The translations under genes were made by a program, and so were the position numbers. Below are positions 43,501 to 54,625 of a stretch of DNA of 64,000 bases, piece by piece. The notes under the pieces are model-generated. The model made no database searches. It was not told where the DNA came from and saw only the letters and a program-made list of their open reading frames with translations. Every line of letters starts with the position of its first letter. The stretch's first letter is position 1. The DNA lies in assembly GCA_037447655.1 (NCBI GenBank), contig JBBHKE010001578.1, positions 1 to 64,000 on the forward strand, read 5' to 3'. This DNA comes from Zygnema cylindricum (taxonomy: Eukaryota; Streptophyta; Zygnematophyceae; Zygnematales; Zygnemataceae).

Positions 43501-44422
43501 TCTCTTGTAGCCTCTGCTCACTTAGCTTTGGTACACTCCCCAATGAAGTGTCTCAGCTTTTTTCAGAAATGACAAAGACCTTTTGGAGGCCTCGGTCCTC
43601 CGGACTGATCTTTCTCTCCTTTGAAGCCTCCTTACAGCTTCTTTGAATCCTTTCTTCATCATTCTGTTCCGGCAGCCAGAGCTTGAACGCTCTTACCTCC
43701 TCTTTAGATCTCAATCGTGTTTTCCTGCACAAGTATCTTTCCGACCACTGTGCTCCACTTCCACGAACTGTCATCCATTTGTTGCACTGGGTACACTATA
43801 TTTTCATACTCCTCAAGCAACTTCATGATGAGGGTATTAACTTTCATCTTCAAAGTGCCTGTCAATCTAGCACTTTCCATCTCCATGTACAGACAAGAGA
43901 GATCATTGCAGTAGTCTAACATCTTCCCTCCTTTGTAGGTATAACTGATCAGCCTTTGCTCTACCAGCTGGAGCTCTTGAATGGTACCAACTCTATAGAT
44001 CTCCACTAGAGTCATCCACAACTCCTCAGCCTTGAAGATGTGAGAATGAGAGGTTGCCAAAGCTTGAGTGAGATGCCTCGGAATGAAATGCATTACATTT
44101 ATGTTGGTGTACTCCCACATCTGAGTGTCGAATTCCTCACTCTTCACGACCACCGCTCCGGATGCGGTGGGAATAGGAGTGAGAGGTGTCTCCTTTCCTT
44201 TCCCTTTTTTGGACACACTGCTGTCCCCATCATCTTTCTCCTCTGCTGGAGCAGATCATATTGCAGAAAACCTCACTCCTCCAAATAGTGGTGGAGTTCC
44301 CTGAGATGAACGTTTCACTTGTCCACTAACAATACCCTAGTATCGTTTTTCACATAACGCTCCTGTCATCATGGCTTCTCGTAAATGAACCCAGATCTGT
44401 TGAATATGGTTACCCTAGAGGG

Positions 44423-44435
44423 TGGGCCAATAACT
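44423..44435 (-). other. Half-tRNA-iMet primer binding site (A2)
   Basis: On the minus strand AGTTATTGGCCCA abuts the LTR end TTGCA. It matches 11 of 13 bases of the initiator tRNA-Met anticodon-arm complement. Confidence 0.6.
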
Positions 44436-45429
44436 TGCAATTTTGTGTCCTCCATTCGGACCAAAATTCAGGAAGCCTCTAGGTAGTTTTTCACTAACCG
44501 ACTTTCAACTATAGCAACTACTACCTATGCATGATAAAGATAATGTGGTTGCACCCTTGTGTAGTCTAGACTCTCTTGAGTCCACAACAAAAAGAATCAT
44601 TGAAAACACCCAACCAGGCGATTAATTATAGAGTGGCAAAGATGCCAATATTTATACAAGCATGTTGGGAGAGAGGCAGCTACCTCCTCAATTCACTAAG
44701 TCCTAACCCCTCTCATAACCCCTATCTACTCATGTACGAACCAATCAGAAGACTGTACAGTAAAGAAAGGTACTCAAGCCAATGTACTTTTTGTACGGCC
44801 TGTGTACGACAAGGCTATAGAGTGAACGCCTGTCTCCTTTGGCCTTGTCCTCATGCTCCTCCAGATTTCTTGCTTCCCAATGATATCTTGCCATGTGTCG
44901 TCAGGTCATGTCATGTCCAAAAACCGCCGTGGCCATTCAGGGATCTCGACGATGATGCGGGTTGTCCGATCCAAAATGGCTTTTAATGTGCTCCGTTTAA
45001 AACAAATGTATGCTACATTTGTTTTGTGTATATTATTAAAACTTAACTAGTTTTTATGTCCGCTAATAGTAATTCCGTTAATTGGATTAATGTCCTAGTT
45101 CATGTTTAAATAGCAATCACACCCTATGTATCCTAACGGACTTCTACGACATACTGGTAAGGGTTGACGGCTACGCCTCGCCCTATTGGTCAAAGGTTCG
45201 AGTCTTGGCGGACTCTATCTTTTTGGTTGAGAGTTACTTAGGTCACTCTTTAGCCATGCTTGTGGAGTTAAGGCGGCCATGGCTCCACCGCCTTTTTTCT
45301 CCTTCAGTTATAACAAGTATGGGGGCCAGAGAGAGAGAAGGTGGAGGTAGAGTGCTTGTGTTTCTCTTTTAGCTAATTTAACTAATTAAGACCTAAAAAA
45401 CTCCTACCCTAAATCTATTGATTTCAACA
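44436..45429 (-). mobile_element. Family A 5' LTR of A2 (beta type)
   Basis: On the plus strand it runs from TGCAATTTTGTGTCC to GATTTCAACA (994 bp) and matches the split 3' LTR. The flanks of A2 (GCAAC on the left, CATTC on the right) do not form a target duplication. The right flank is family E LTR and the left flank is repeat R. Confidence 0.85.
45141..45224 (+). promoter_or_regulatory. tRNA-like module in family A LTR (copy 9)
   Basis: It contains GGTAAGGGTTGACGGCTACGCC, then the B-box-like GGTTCGAGTCT and TTTTT at 45220-45224. It is second best preserved after copy 7 and is antisense to the LTR. Confidence 0.55.
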
Positions 45430-45901
45430 CATTCTCCGTTATATTGATTGTTTAGTGATTGATTAGTTTTAGCGTGATTAGGAGCACTTAGACCTTAGTG
45501 GTAATTTAGCTATTTTGGATGTATCTTTTAGAACACTAGTATCGGCGGTAGAACACTATGTTGTAGGACAATTGAGTGAACAATATAAGACTTAGGACGT
45601 AGAACATTTTATGTATGAAGACTTCTAGACTGTGTAATTTGCACACTGTTTTTTGTGAAACTTCAAAGTTGCATATCTTAGTTTATGTTAGATCAATTGT
45701 GGTGGAACTTTGGGAGTTGTCAGAATTTGTGAAACACTAAACCGTGGTAGAAATTGAAGTAGTTTGGACCTTTGTGTCAACTTTATTGAGCTGTAGACCG
45801 CAGCTATTTGATAGTATTCTTGGTAAGCTTCCGAGCTGAATTATGTCTACTTCTACTACTATTGCTGCTGCTCCACCTACTCCAGTAGTCGTAGAACAAC
45901 A
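45430..45901 (+). mobile_element. Family E copia 5' LTR (left end missing)
   Basis: The LTR-like sequence ends GTAGAACAACA and contains the gag ATG at 45843. The same end occurs, reversed, at 63391-63470 (family C 5' LTR). The left boundary coincides with the A2 LTR, so the rest was lost or displaced. Confidence 0.7.
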
Positions 45902-47497
45902 GGTTATGGGCATGTCATCAAGAATTCTTATCTTCTCGGGGGAAAAATACGCTTATTGGGCAGATATAGTGGAGACACACTTCAAAATTTTTAACCTTTT
46001 GGATATTTTTGATGGTTTACTTGCGGAAAACAGATCCGTCTTCGTCAAAGAAAAATTTGCAAGCAAGGTCCCTTTTGAAATTCTATATCTCAAAAGAATT
46101 GGCTATGTCACAAACAAAAATGAAAAAGGTGATGATATCTGGAAATATCTTAAGGATGATTTTGAAAAGACTAATATTCAGGGAGAACTATTTTTGGTTG
46201 GACGCATTTGGGACTACATAAACACGAGTGGCACAATGGCAAAATATTGTAACAAATTTTGAATACTAATATATTCTTATGCTTGTGCTGGTGGATCTTT
46301 TTTTTAGTTTCAGCAGGTTGCTTTGCTAATGAGAGGTCTTCCTACTTCTATGAAAGCAGCATCTGCTAGGCTGAAACATAAAGATAAAGCTAGCTGGACA
46401 GTACAGTTAACTATTAATTTGATATTCAAAGAGGAAACTGATTCTAAAATTCTTAATGGTGAAAAACAAGTAAAGGCATTTAGCATATAATTTGACAAAA
46501 CAGCTCAGTTTAATCAGTAGAGAAATCAGTTTAATCACAATCAGAATCAGGTTAGATAGTTTAATAAAAGAAGAAACAGACAATATTTCAATGCTTGTTT
46601 TTATTGTAACGAAAAAGGTCATGGATATAAATTTTGTATTAAGCTTAAGAGAGCTTATGAAAAAGGTCTGTACAAGCCTAGATGGCAGCAGAGCCAATTT
46701 CATCAAGGCTTCACAAGATCATCATAACAAGGAAATGCACCCTTCTCGGCGTCTTCTTCACACCAGGACGAGTCTCTTTCACTCTCTGACAAGGAGGATG
46801 AGGATCTATTTGCTATGGCGGCAGCAATGGAGGGCGCGAAAGACAGTAGATGGATAATGGACACTGGAGCGTCGACCCACATGGAACAAGGCAGTTTTCA
46901 AAAATCTGAAATCAACACCGGAGAAAAATATCGACTATGCATGTGAAATGAGTGTGCAAACGCGGGCTATAGGTGATGTCTCCTTGCTAGTTGATGTAAA
47001 AGGCAAGGCGGTTGAGAGAACTCTTGATAATGTTTTCTATGTACCAGATTTAAAAAAAAAAATGTTTTCAACTTCTTTGGTAAAGAGTAAAGGGTTTGAG
47101 GTCAATCTGAAATATGGCAGGTAGGTTGTTAGCAAAAATGAAGAAATTGCAGTTACGAGAAATAAAGATGTCAGCAAAATGAATTGAATAGATATGCCCG
47201 ATAAAAAAAAAATGATGTTTTGTATTCCGATGCATTATCCTTAGATGAGCTAAGGCATAAAAGATTACGCCATGTGAACTAGGACAGTATGAAAAAGATG
47301 GTCAATGCTGGCAAAATAGGAGTCACTTTGTCAAATCAGTAACCTAGAACGTGTGATGGTTGTGCATTAGGAAAAATACACAAATTATCATTTCCTCAAG
47401 AGTTTGAACATAAATCTACTAAACTTTTGCAACTCATTCATTCTGATGTTTTTGGCCCTGCAAAGATACCATCTGCCAGGGGAATGAAATATATGGT
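45843..47497 (+). pseudogene. Family E copia gag-protease-integrase start (truncated)
   Basis: Gag (45843-46262) reads MSTSTTIAAAPP, then a UBN2-like core (FSGEKYAYWADIVETHFK, DDIWKYLKDDFEK). Broken frames continue gag to a zinc knuckle CFYCNEKGHGYKFC near 46595. Protease keeps WIMDTGASTHM (DTG at 46860-46868). Pre-integrase and integrase N-terminus follow to 47497 (CDGCALGKIHKLSFP, LIHSDVFGPAKIP) with many stops. Coding homology ends where the Ty3 element G begins. The copy is decayed and the rest of pol is missing. Confidence 0.8.
45902..45914 (+). other. Half-tRNA-iMet primer binding site (family E)
   Basis: GGTTATGGGCATG abuts the LTR end ACA. Its first ten bases match the initiator tRNA-Met anticodon-arm complement exactly. 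It is read in the gag frame (QVMGM). Confidence 0.65.
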
Positions 47498-48770
47498 TGT
47501 CAAGCCCGTGTGCATCTTTGGCACACTTACACTCCCAGGAGTTCCGAGGCCTCATCCCACCTTGTAAGGACTCCAGCGTATTGAGAAAGGGAGGACAACT
47601 AGCCTGATCAGATCTTTGTATTTTCATTTTGGAGCACTACGCACTTTTGTTCACCTTAAACAGAGGTCGAATGGCGGAGTTAGTCCGAGGCAAAGGTGTC
47701 GGCTCCATTACATAACATCCGTTCTATGTAGCTCTAGCAGAGGGGTACATTGTGGAACTACACGCAACCTTTGGGAATGTCCCGTTGATCTTGCTGTTAG
47801 CTGCAGTAGGATTTTAGTTCGTGCCTAACGGGTAAGTAGAGCATTTATGACTTAGGGTCAAAGTTAGGCGTTTCACGTCAATTCACAACTTTGTGGCCTA
47901 CTAGTGTACAATAGGAGGACCTTTGGCTGCCAATCGAGCCGGAGCCAGTCGTCTAACTTTTTGCCCTGAGTGTAGTACAGTGTGTTTTGTCTTATGTAAT
48001 TTTGATAACAATTTCTGGCCACTGATTAGCTTTTGGCATTGCTTTGTCTTTGACACCTGCAGTAGGACAAACTTTGGTTGTATGTGGCACTTTGGGCCGA
48101 AGGAGACAGGTTGCTTTTTCATAACTGTCCCCTGAGAAAACCCCTAGAGAATTAAATCAATTTTTTTGTTGGGAAACAGTTCCATTGTATTATGGACTCT
48201 ATTGCCATCTTTATTTTGGATTGTCTTTTGTAGAGACCGTAGCTCGGGTGAGAAGTTGACAGTACCCTCTCTTTTGGGCCGTTTGGATTTTTGTTGTTTC
48301 AAACTTAGAAGAGTCTAGTCGGATCCGTACGGCGCACCCGAGGGGTGAGGGAGACTTATACCTGTCTTTGGGGCCATTTGAAGTGCTTCTTCTTCTAAAG
48401 TTTTATCATCTTTGTACTCCGGGGTATGTGAGCTCGCTTCACCATTTTCATTTATTTCCATTCTCTGGTGCATCGTGATAATGTTAAATATGAAAAAGCC
48501 GATCTTTATTATTTCTATATTTCTGCGTGGAGGTTATTTGCACATTCTTGTGGTATTCTTTCGGGTTTGTGCGGGTTTCTTGTGGGCCAAATCAGGCAAA
48601 TCGCATTTCCTTTCTATTCTTTAAATAGTGGTCAAAGGTGTAATATTTAGTTGGCTTCCGGTGGATAAGCACAATACTGAATATCGACCTGTTTCCTTTG
48701 GTTAAAGAGGATAGCTATTACGGGTGGTGTACTTTTATAGAGAGATCTAGCTCCTCTGTTCCGATAGGTC
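47498..48770 (+). mobile_element. Ty3/gypsy element G, 5' LTR and leader
   Basis: The segment starting TGTCAAGCCCGTGTGC matches 59589-59660 near the other end of the element, including ACTCCCA(G/C)GAGTTCCG and GGCCTCATCCCACCTTGT. The LTR extent and primer site could not be fixed. The leader continues to the first long ORF at 48771. Confidence 0.65.
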
Positions 48771-49514
48771 ATGGGCGGAGGAGAAGCTCAGGATAAGGAT
48801 CTTCCCCGTGTCAATCCGGAAAAATGGGAGAGGCAAGAAGCAGTGGTACAAGAGGAAGAGTCACAGGTGCCCGAGGAAGCAGTCCCTTTCACCTCAGCTT
48901 TAAACATATATCACTTCCTTCAGGAAATGATGTTAGAGCCTTCTATAGTTGAGACTCCTCCAAAACAGCCAAAGAGGCAACCCTCTCCTCCACCTCTTTT
49001 TGTCTTTTCCCCTGAGAATTTCCCAACTTTGTCCGAGGCGGCCAGATCTAAGGACGCGGAGAAGGAGGAGAGACGAAAACTGTCCCCCAAATTGAGCAGG
49101 AAGGGCTTGGCACATAAGGAATCGGTCCCCGGTCACCCTGTCGAAGTGGGACGTCATACGAGATCTAAGGCTACAATAGTGGAGATATACATGGATCCCA
49201 AAATTTTATCAAATCTTAAGCGGCCAGGTCGCAAGGAAATCTTAGGCCTTCACAATCTCCTTGAGTTGAAAGTTAAGAAAGAGTTGGTGGAGCGTGTAGC
49301 AATGTCAGACCGAGCCAAGATCGTACGCCCTGCGGAAGGTGTAGTTGAAATATTGAGCAGTTCATTAGAGAGTGGCTCTTCAACCTTAGTCTGGGAGCAA
49401 CAACGGATGCCTTTGACTTCACACAAACAGCCCATCCGATCTCGGGACACTGCCACCATTACACCATCGCGGAGCAGGGCAACCTCTTCAAATCTGGTCA
49501 GGGGAAGGAACTAG
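48771..49514 (+). CDS. Element G ORF of unknown function (gag N-terminal region?)
   Basis: A 247-codon open frame begins MGGGEAQDKDLPRV. It is acidic and Pro-rich at first (PPKQPKRQPSPPPLF). It then has a basic segment (RRKLSPKLSRKG, HTRSKATIVEIYMDP) and a Ser/Arg-rich tail. I see no zinc knuckle or catalytic motif and do not recognise the family. Its position at the 5' end of the coding region suggests an extended gag N-terminus or an extra ORF. It is one of the longest uninterrupted frames in the element. Confidence 0.6.
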   Translation: MGGGEAQDKDLPRVNPEKWERQEAVVQEEESQVPEEAVPFTSALNIYHFLQEMMLEPSIVETPPKQPKRQPSPPPLFVFSPENFPTLSEAARSKDAEKEERRKLSPKLSRKGLAHKESVPGHPVEVGRHTRSKATIVEIYMDPKILSNLKRPGRKEILGLHNLLELKVKKELVERVAMSDRAKIVRPAEGVVEILSSSLESGSSTLVWEQQRMPLTSHKQPIRSRDTATITPSRSRATSSNLVRGRN

Positions 49515-49953
49515 CAAACGAGAGTTACTAAAGACCAAGAGAGTGCACCGGTTTGACCACCATGACAGTAAAGGCAGGTTCAAGCCAGTTGTTAAGGAAG
49601 AAACGTTACCCCCCACCAGGTTAACCGCACCAAAAAACTTCTCCGGTTGCACCAATCGTTCTACCTCCGAGAGGATTGTTGAGTACCATGGAAACAGATC
49701 CAGAAGTTTCGGGCATGGGGATTGAAGATTTGACTAAGATGGTTAGCACGGTTCAAGAGTTGGTGGAAATAGTAAAGGCACAGGGTCAAGCTTCTAGGGG
49801 GGTTGGACCGGTTACGGTAGATTGGGAGGTGTTAGAAAATGAAAGGCGGGCTTTACGGGAACAGGAGTTGAACCTTATACAAGAAGTGAGGCTTAGGTCT
49901 CGCGGACTTCCCAGTGGGCAGATGCTCACTTCCCTTGGGATAGGACCATAAAC

Positions 49954-51103
49954 TGAAACTCTGAGACCTCCATTGGCCCTCACAGTATGCACATCCAAAA
50001 GAAGCTAATCTAGATAGTGCCAACTCCAAGTTGATATAAACCCAAATGACTGACCCCTTGACAGTCATGACCCCAATATAGATTCACCTTTGTGAAATAA
50101 CACTTTCTGTTTGTTCAGTTCCACCACAGAATGTAAAGCTAGAATATGAGATTTGGACACATTCACACACTTTGACATTCCCTTAAAATAAGTGCCACCC
50201 TGGCACGTAAAGACTCTGTCCAAATACACCATTGTGTAGCCTGGACTCTCTTGAGTCCGCAGCGAAAAGAATCACGGAAAATGGTCAAGTAAATTGATAG
50301 TTATGGCTGACCAAAGTTTGCCATTTATACAAGGTGCTCTCTAGGAGAAGCAGCTACCTACCAAAAATATTCTGAGTCCTATTCCCTCTCTAAAACCCCT
50401 TCTACTGAAGTACGGCGCCAATCATAGGACTGTACCATACAAAAAATTACGGGCACCGATGTACTTTATGAACGGTAATTGTACGACAGGGCCGTATAGG
50501 TGACATTTGTCACATCCGGATTTGTTGTCTTGTACTCCGGGAATTCCGCAAACTTGTACGATGTCGCCACGTGTCATCCGGAGTGGCGGCATCCAGAAAA
50601 CGCCAAAACGCCCTATCCGCAATCTCGGCTCCTACCACGGCTGTTTGATGAATACCCGATTTTAATCCTAGCCGTCGAAAAGGATGTTGTTTCGATAATT
50701 CCGTGCGGTCCGAAATCCGTGCGTACTAATTCATTTCCATGTTCTGCCCGTCCTGTAATTAGTTAAATGAAAGATGTTACGGGGTAATGTTTTTATATTT
50801 ATTGTACCCTATATGGTCTAGTAGTGATCTTAGGCTATAGGTTAAAGTTACCGGCTGTCAAAGTCTTGACGGACTGGAGGGTCCAGGATCAAATCCTGGA
50901 TCCGTCAAGACCCTTTTTAGTAAAACCCACCATTATTTACTCCTGTCTCTCTAGAGAGCTTAGGCAGCCATGGCTTTAGCTCCCTTTCTAGCCTTCAGTG
51001 ACTACAATAAGTGTGGGGGCTTGGAGAAGGGAGTTTAGAGGCAGACTTCCACTACTCTTTTTCCTATCCTAATAAAGACCTAGAAAATACTCAAATATAA
51101 ACA
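49954..51103 (-). mobile_element. Solo LTR (family A alpha) inserted in element G
   Basis: It runs from TGAAACTCTGAGACCTCC to TATAAACA (1150 bp), flanked by a perfect 5-bp duplication TAAAC (49949-49953 and 51104-51108). There is no internal sequence. This is a clean LTR-LTR recombination product. Confidence 0.93.
50838..50918 (+). promoter_or_regulatory. tRNA-like module in family A LTR (copy 10)
   Basis: GTCTTGACGGA and TCCGTCAAGAC form a perfect 11-bp inverted repeat around an inner TCCAGG/CCTGGA hairpin with loop ATCAAAT. TTTTT follows at 50914-50918. An A-box-like GGTTAAAGTTACCGG precedes it. It is antisense to the LTR. Confidence 0.55.
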
Positions 51104-51343
51104 TAAACCAGAGCATCAGTACACGAACCCTCAGTTATCTCGGAAACACCCCTAGGGATGCCTCCTCCAACGACCAACCGAGACACCCCTCTTCAGCGGG
51201 AAGGGGGTGGAACTAAAGGACCTAATGGGAAGGGTTTGGGTGTAGATATACTTTCTGACATTGCCGCTTCTCCTCGAGGAGTGCGAACTGTTGTTTCGGT
51301 GGAAGACGCCTTTGCAGTAGTAGCCTTGGTTGAATTACGATAG

Positions 51344-51926
51344 GACTAAAGGGTTCACATTCCCTTGAGGGCATCCACTATGTCCACCATTCCCTGCTCT
51401 TATCTCTTCTCCTTCGCCACCCTTTTTTTCAGCTGCAGCAGTCCGCGGATCATCGGATCCCCCAGTCTTACCTTACAAATACACCGCTTACTCACCTCCT
51501 CACAGGCAATCCCCATTCTCCACTACTGGAACTCCTCCTCCCGAGCGTTCGAAGAGGCGGCATAAGAAACATACACCCTTTAGGAGACAGACACCTTCTC
51601 CTCGAAGCTTCTAGTTGTCAACGTCTTCGCCGCTATCTATTTGCGAGGGACCTTGACCACGTCTTCACATCCCCTCGGTCAAAACTGTTCTCAGGGAAAA
51701 ACATGCCTCTCTTAAATATAGATGAGCAGACAACACACCCTCTTCTTCAAGAGGACAACCTTCCTCAGTGGGGGGGGGGACCACTACTGCTGCTACCGTC
51801 TATCCTATCAGAGGAGGGACCAGGTCATATCTCTAGGGAGTAGATCGCGGAGCAATCTCACCGGTTCAATTTGTTAGCCCCACCCAACAGATCTCATCAT
51901 GTTTCAAGAGCCCTAACGAGGAGGAA
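51344..51926 (+). other. Element G linker, broken frames
   Basis: This is a Pro/Ser-rich, frameshifted stretch between ORF segments. No domain was recognised. A run of nine G occurs near 51771-51779. Confidence 0.4.
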
Positions 51927-52973
51927 ATGAAAATAGGGGACATCCGCATCTTCACAGGGGACAACTCGGGAATTGATTTTTTTTATTTTGAACCACTCTG
52001 GAAATCCTTCACTCAGTCGGAAATCAACAAATACAAGGGAAGGGCCTTACCCGCAGATTTTGAGACCACTCTTTTTCCTATTATGGTGAACTATCTTGTA
52101 GGAGGAGCTTTAGCTGACTATGAGGAACGTCAACCCTCTTTAATGGCTCCTAACATCAAAACCTCAAATCCAACGCTTGACGTTGAAGCCTGGGACGCAG
52201 CCGCCGACTTGGCCGCCGCAGCAATCCCTGTAAGTGCTACTTTCACAATGGACATGAAACATCAGGCCGAAGGAAGGGCCTATGTCAACCATCTGTTGGC
52301 CATACAAGCTGCCAAGGAAGCCACTCGGATGGTTGCCAGTTTAACCCCCTGCACCACTCTTTTAGACTCCTTCAGACTCTTTTATACAGAAAGGAACGAA
52401 ATTGCAATCAAAGAGTTCACGGACTTTCAATGTTTGAAAAATGAAACCCCTCAGACATTGTTTAATCGCCTCTCGAGCCTCTGTCAAAAGACGAAGCTGT
52501 CTACCATTAACACACCACCTATGGCCTCAAAATATTATGTCGCAGTTCGAAATTCGTTCGGACCAACAGGACAAGCCATTCTCAACAATTGGAGTGCTAG
52601 TCAGGCAATCCACGACAAGAATCCAACAGCGTAAGAAATTTCAGTGGCTGCTATGAAGTTATATAATCATTATTTAAACAGTGAAGCCTGACAAAAGGCG
52701 GTTACAGGCAAACCGCGAGCCAATTTCACAAGTTTCACGGGGGAATCCTCTCTTAACTAAGAGGAACAAACAAAACTTTAAGCTTTGCGGAAGCTTAAGG
52801 GAAAACAAGAAGTTGAGACTAGACCCGAACCTGCAATGGGTAAAGATCAAAAAGTTTACCTGTACAACTGCCTGAACTGCAACCAAACCGGTCACGGGCG
52901 GAAGCGATGCCCCAGGAAGCTCAACCCGGAACTCGCTATGAAGCAAAACGAGTTTGAGAAAGAAGAGGCATAA
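51927..52973 (+). pseudogene. Element G gag (capsid plus zinc knuckle)
   Basis: An open frame of 235 codons (51927-52634) has the Ty3-type capsid pattern: FTGDNSGIDFFYFEPLWKSF, a middle segment with FRLFYTERNEIAIKEFTDF, and ETPQTLFNRLSSLC plus NSFGPTGQAILNNW. A stop at 52634 and frame changes follow. A CX2CX4HX4C zinc knuckle (CLNCNQTGHGRKRC) lies at about 52868-52909. Gag would assemble the particle and bind element RNA. Confidence 0.75.
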
Positions 52974-54082
52974 AGGACCCGGAAGCAATAAGAACGTAGG
53001 CTGGGAGGTGGAGGAGGGGATCCCAGGCCGGTCACCAAAGACACTTATAAACCTACTCCCCGCTCTGAAACGGCAAAGATGTCTCAATCCTAGTTGAGAC
53101 AAATCAGATTTCCTAAATTTGACGATGCTCAGATCTCGAATGAGCTAAGGGGGATGTATGCCACAAAGGGGTCCAAATGTGAGGCTTTTAGGTTCATGTG
53201 CCACAAAGAAAGGCAATGTTTCCGAAAGAATGGGGTCCCCAAAAAAATGTTGCAATATGCTTTGTTCATATGCAAAAGGGAAACATCCGTTAATACTCTA
53301 CCGATGGAGCTTTAGTATTCCCGGGGATGTCGATCTTACGATGAACCTGAACCCACCAAACTGACGACGGAGCACATCATTCAGCAACAAAGCACGCTAT
53401 TGGCCACCTTGGCTGCAGAAACGGCTGTTATCCGATTGGGATCGAATGCCCACACACCTCCACCATTAACACCGGCTCAAAAACTACAAAAACAAAAACA
53501 AGAATTGCTACAAAAGCTGGCGGAGCTGGAACAGCATACCACTTAGGGTGGAGATGATGATGACCTAATAGGTTGGGATATAGAGCCTCCCAAGGCTCAT
53601 CACGCCCGGACATTTCTGTCCGGAGCCTAGAACGTTGGAATCAAGGACAATCGCAGGCACCTGCGCTCTACAACGTCCTCTCAAAGAAAGGATAAATAGC
53701 CGAGGGAACAAAAGTACCACAACCGCAAAGCCTTCGGTCCTCTATCCTTCAAACCGCGAGCGGTTCTTCTAAACAATGACATTGGGTTGGGCCTAAAGCC
53801 GACTCATCCACCTCCTCTGGCTCCAAAGAAACTTCCTCCCTATTTCAAAGATTGCAAGAAACCACAGCCGGAAAAGGATCTTTCAACCATTGAGACAGAT
53901 CATGAATGGTTCGACCTATACCTAGTTGAAAGACCACCAGCAAATCTGCCAATTACACCTCCAACAACAAATTTTGACGCAAAAAGTGAAGAAGCAGGGG
54001 AGGGGAACAGGAGAAATCAGAAGACGACAATTCACCCATTTCATCGTCCAAAGCTCTCCCTCTTTCCTCCAAACTGGCAGTA
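52974..54082 (+). other. Element G region between gag and protease, broken frames
   Basis: Short open segments occur at 53094-53315, 53158-53364 and 53787-54083, the last with a Pro-rich start HPPPLAPKKLPPYF. They belong to the element by position. No catalytic motif was recognised. A coiled-coil-like Gln/Lys/Leu stretch lies around 53470-53540. Confidence 0.4.
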
Positions 54083-54619
54083 ATGCTAGTACAACACCAG
54101 ATGCCCTACGCTCTAACTCACGTCAAAACGCTAGCCTCCTCACACAATGTGCCTGAACAGACACTCATACAAGCAATGGGGGAAGAGATTCACACCAAGA
54201 GGGAAAGGGTCGCTTTGGCAGAACCACCCAAGACATCCTTCATGTCGATAGAACCAAAAACTTCTATGGCGGATAGAGATTATAAGGCCCTGTCAGTGGC
54301 TTTTATTCTTAATAGGACAAGAAATTTTAAAATTAATAGATACAGCGGGTATCAAGATGCAATGGTGGACATCGGAGCACTTCCTAATCTCATAACCACC
54401 ACAACACTGCAACAAATGCCCAAAACACTCCTACCAAAAATCAGCCCAAGTGACATATGCTTCGGTACAATCAGCAATGGTAGCCACCCAGTTTATGGTA
54501 TCATAAAAGCAATGGAAATCGAATTTGCGGATAAGGCAAGACAACGCGTACAAATTCATCTTCCCTTCCAAGTGGTGGATGGTAAGCAATTTAAGAGTTT
54601 GTTGGGTATGGCTACGTAG
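54083..54619 (+). CDS. Element G retropepsin-like protease
   Basis: This 178-codon frame has the aspartic protease core. The active-site block reads AMVDIGALPNLI, corresponding to the usual VD(T/S)GA-x-x-N-(F/L)-I, so Ile replaces the Thr/Ser next to the catalytic Asp. Downstream FQVVDGKQFKSLLGM matches the flap-to-C-terminal ILG region. The DIG substitution probably abolishes or lowers activity. It follows gag and precedes the methyltransferase, consistent with a gag-PR-DNMT-RT order. Confidence 0.7.
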   Translation: MLVQHQMPYALTHVKTLASSHNVPEQTLIQAMGEEIHTKRERVALAEPPKTSFMSIEPKTSMADRDYKALSVAFILNRTRNFKINRYSGYQDAMVDIGALPNLITTTTLQQMPKTLLPKISPSDICFGTISNGSHPVYGIIKAMEIEFADKARQRVQIHLPFQVVDGKQFKSLLGMAT

Positions 54620-54625
54620 ACAAGA

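Larger units (their letters stand above)
38893..44442 (-). pseudogene. Copia element A2 gag-pol polyprotein, interrupted
   Basis: The domain order is as in A1, on the minus strand. Gag starts at an ATG inside the LTR (MEDTKLQVIGPPS). The zinc knuckle near 43555 is broken: a stop replaces the second Cys. Protease has WIIDTGASIHMC (about 43288-43307). Pre-integrase is WHKRLGHVHFDRF. Integrase (42323-43276) keeps HTDIS, SDNGGEY and NGVAERMNRTL. The linker and RT start lie at 41200-42326, and the RT core at 40631-41188 has YLDDLLVF in place of YVDD. RNase H is split by the solo LTR at 39394-40574 and continues at 38900-39393. Frameshifts occur near 42325, 41190 and 43330. A2 is closely related to A1. 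Confidence 0.88.
49580..51343 (+). pseudogene. Element G ORF segment split by a solo LTR
   Basis: The frame contains METDPEVSGMGIEDLTKM, a probable coiled coil (VSTVQELVEIVKAQ, ENERRALREQELNLIQEV) and LTSLGIGP up to 49948. After the inserted LTR (49954-51103) the same frame resumes at 51109 with SVHEPSVISETPLG and runs to 51343. A TAA lies at the insertion site itself. Function is unknown; a coiled-coil gag linker is plausible. Confidence 0.55.

Noticed and set aside
48412-48650. Two overlapping short ORFs with hydrophobic stretches upstream of 48771
   Set aside because: They overlap in different frames within the leader of element G, with no motif. They are likely chance ORFs.
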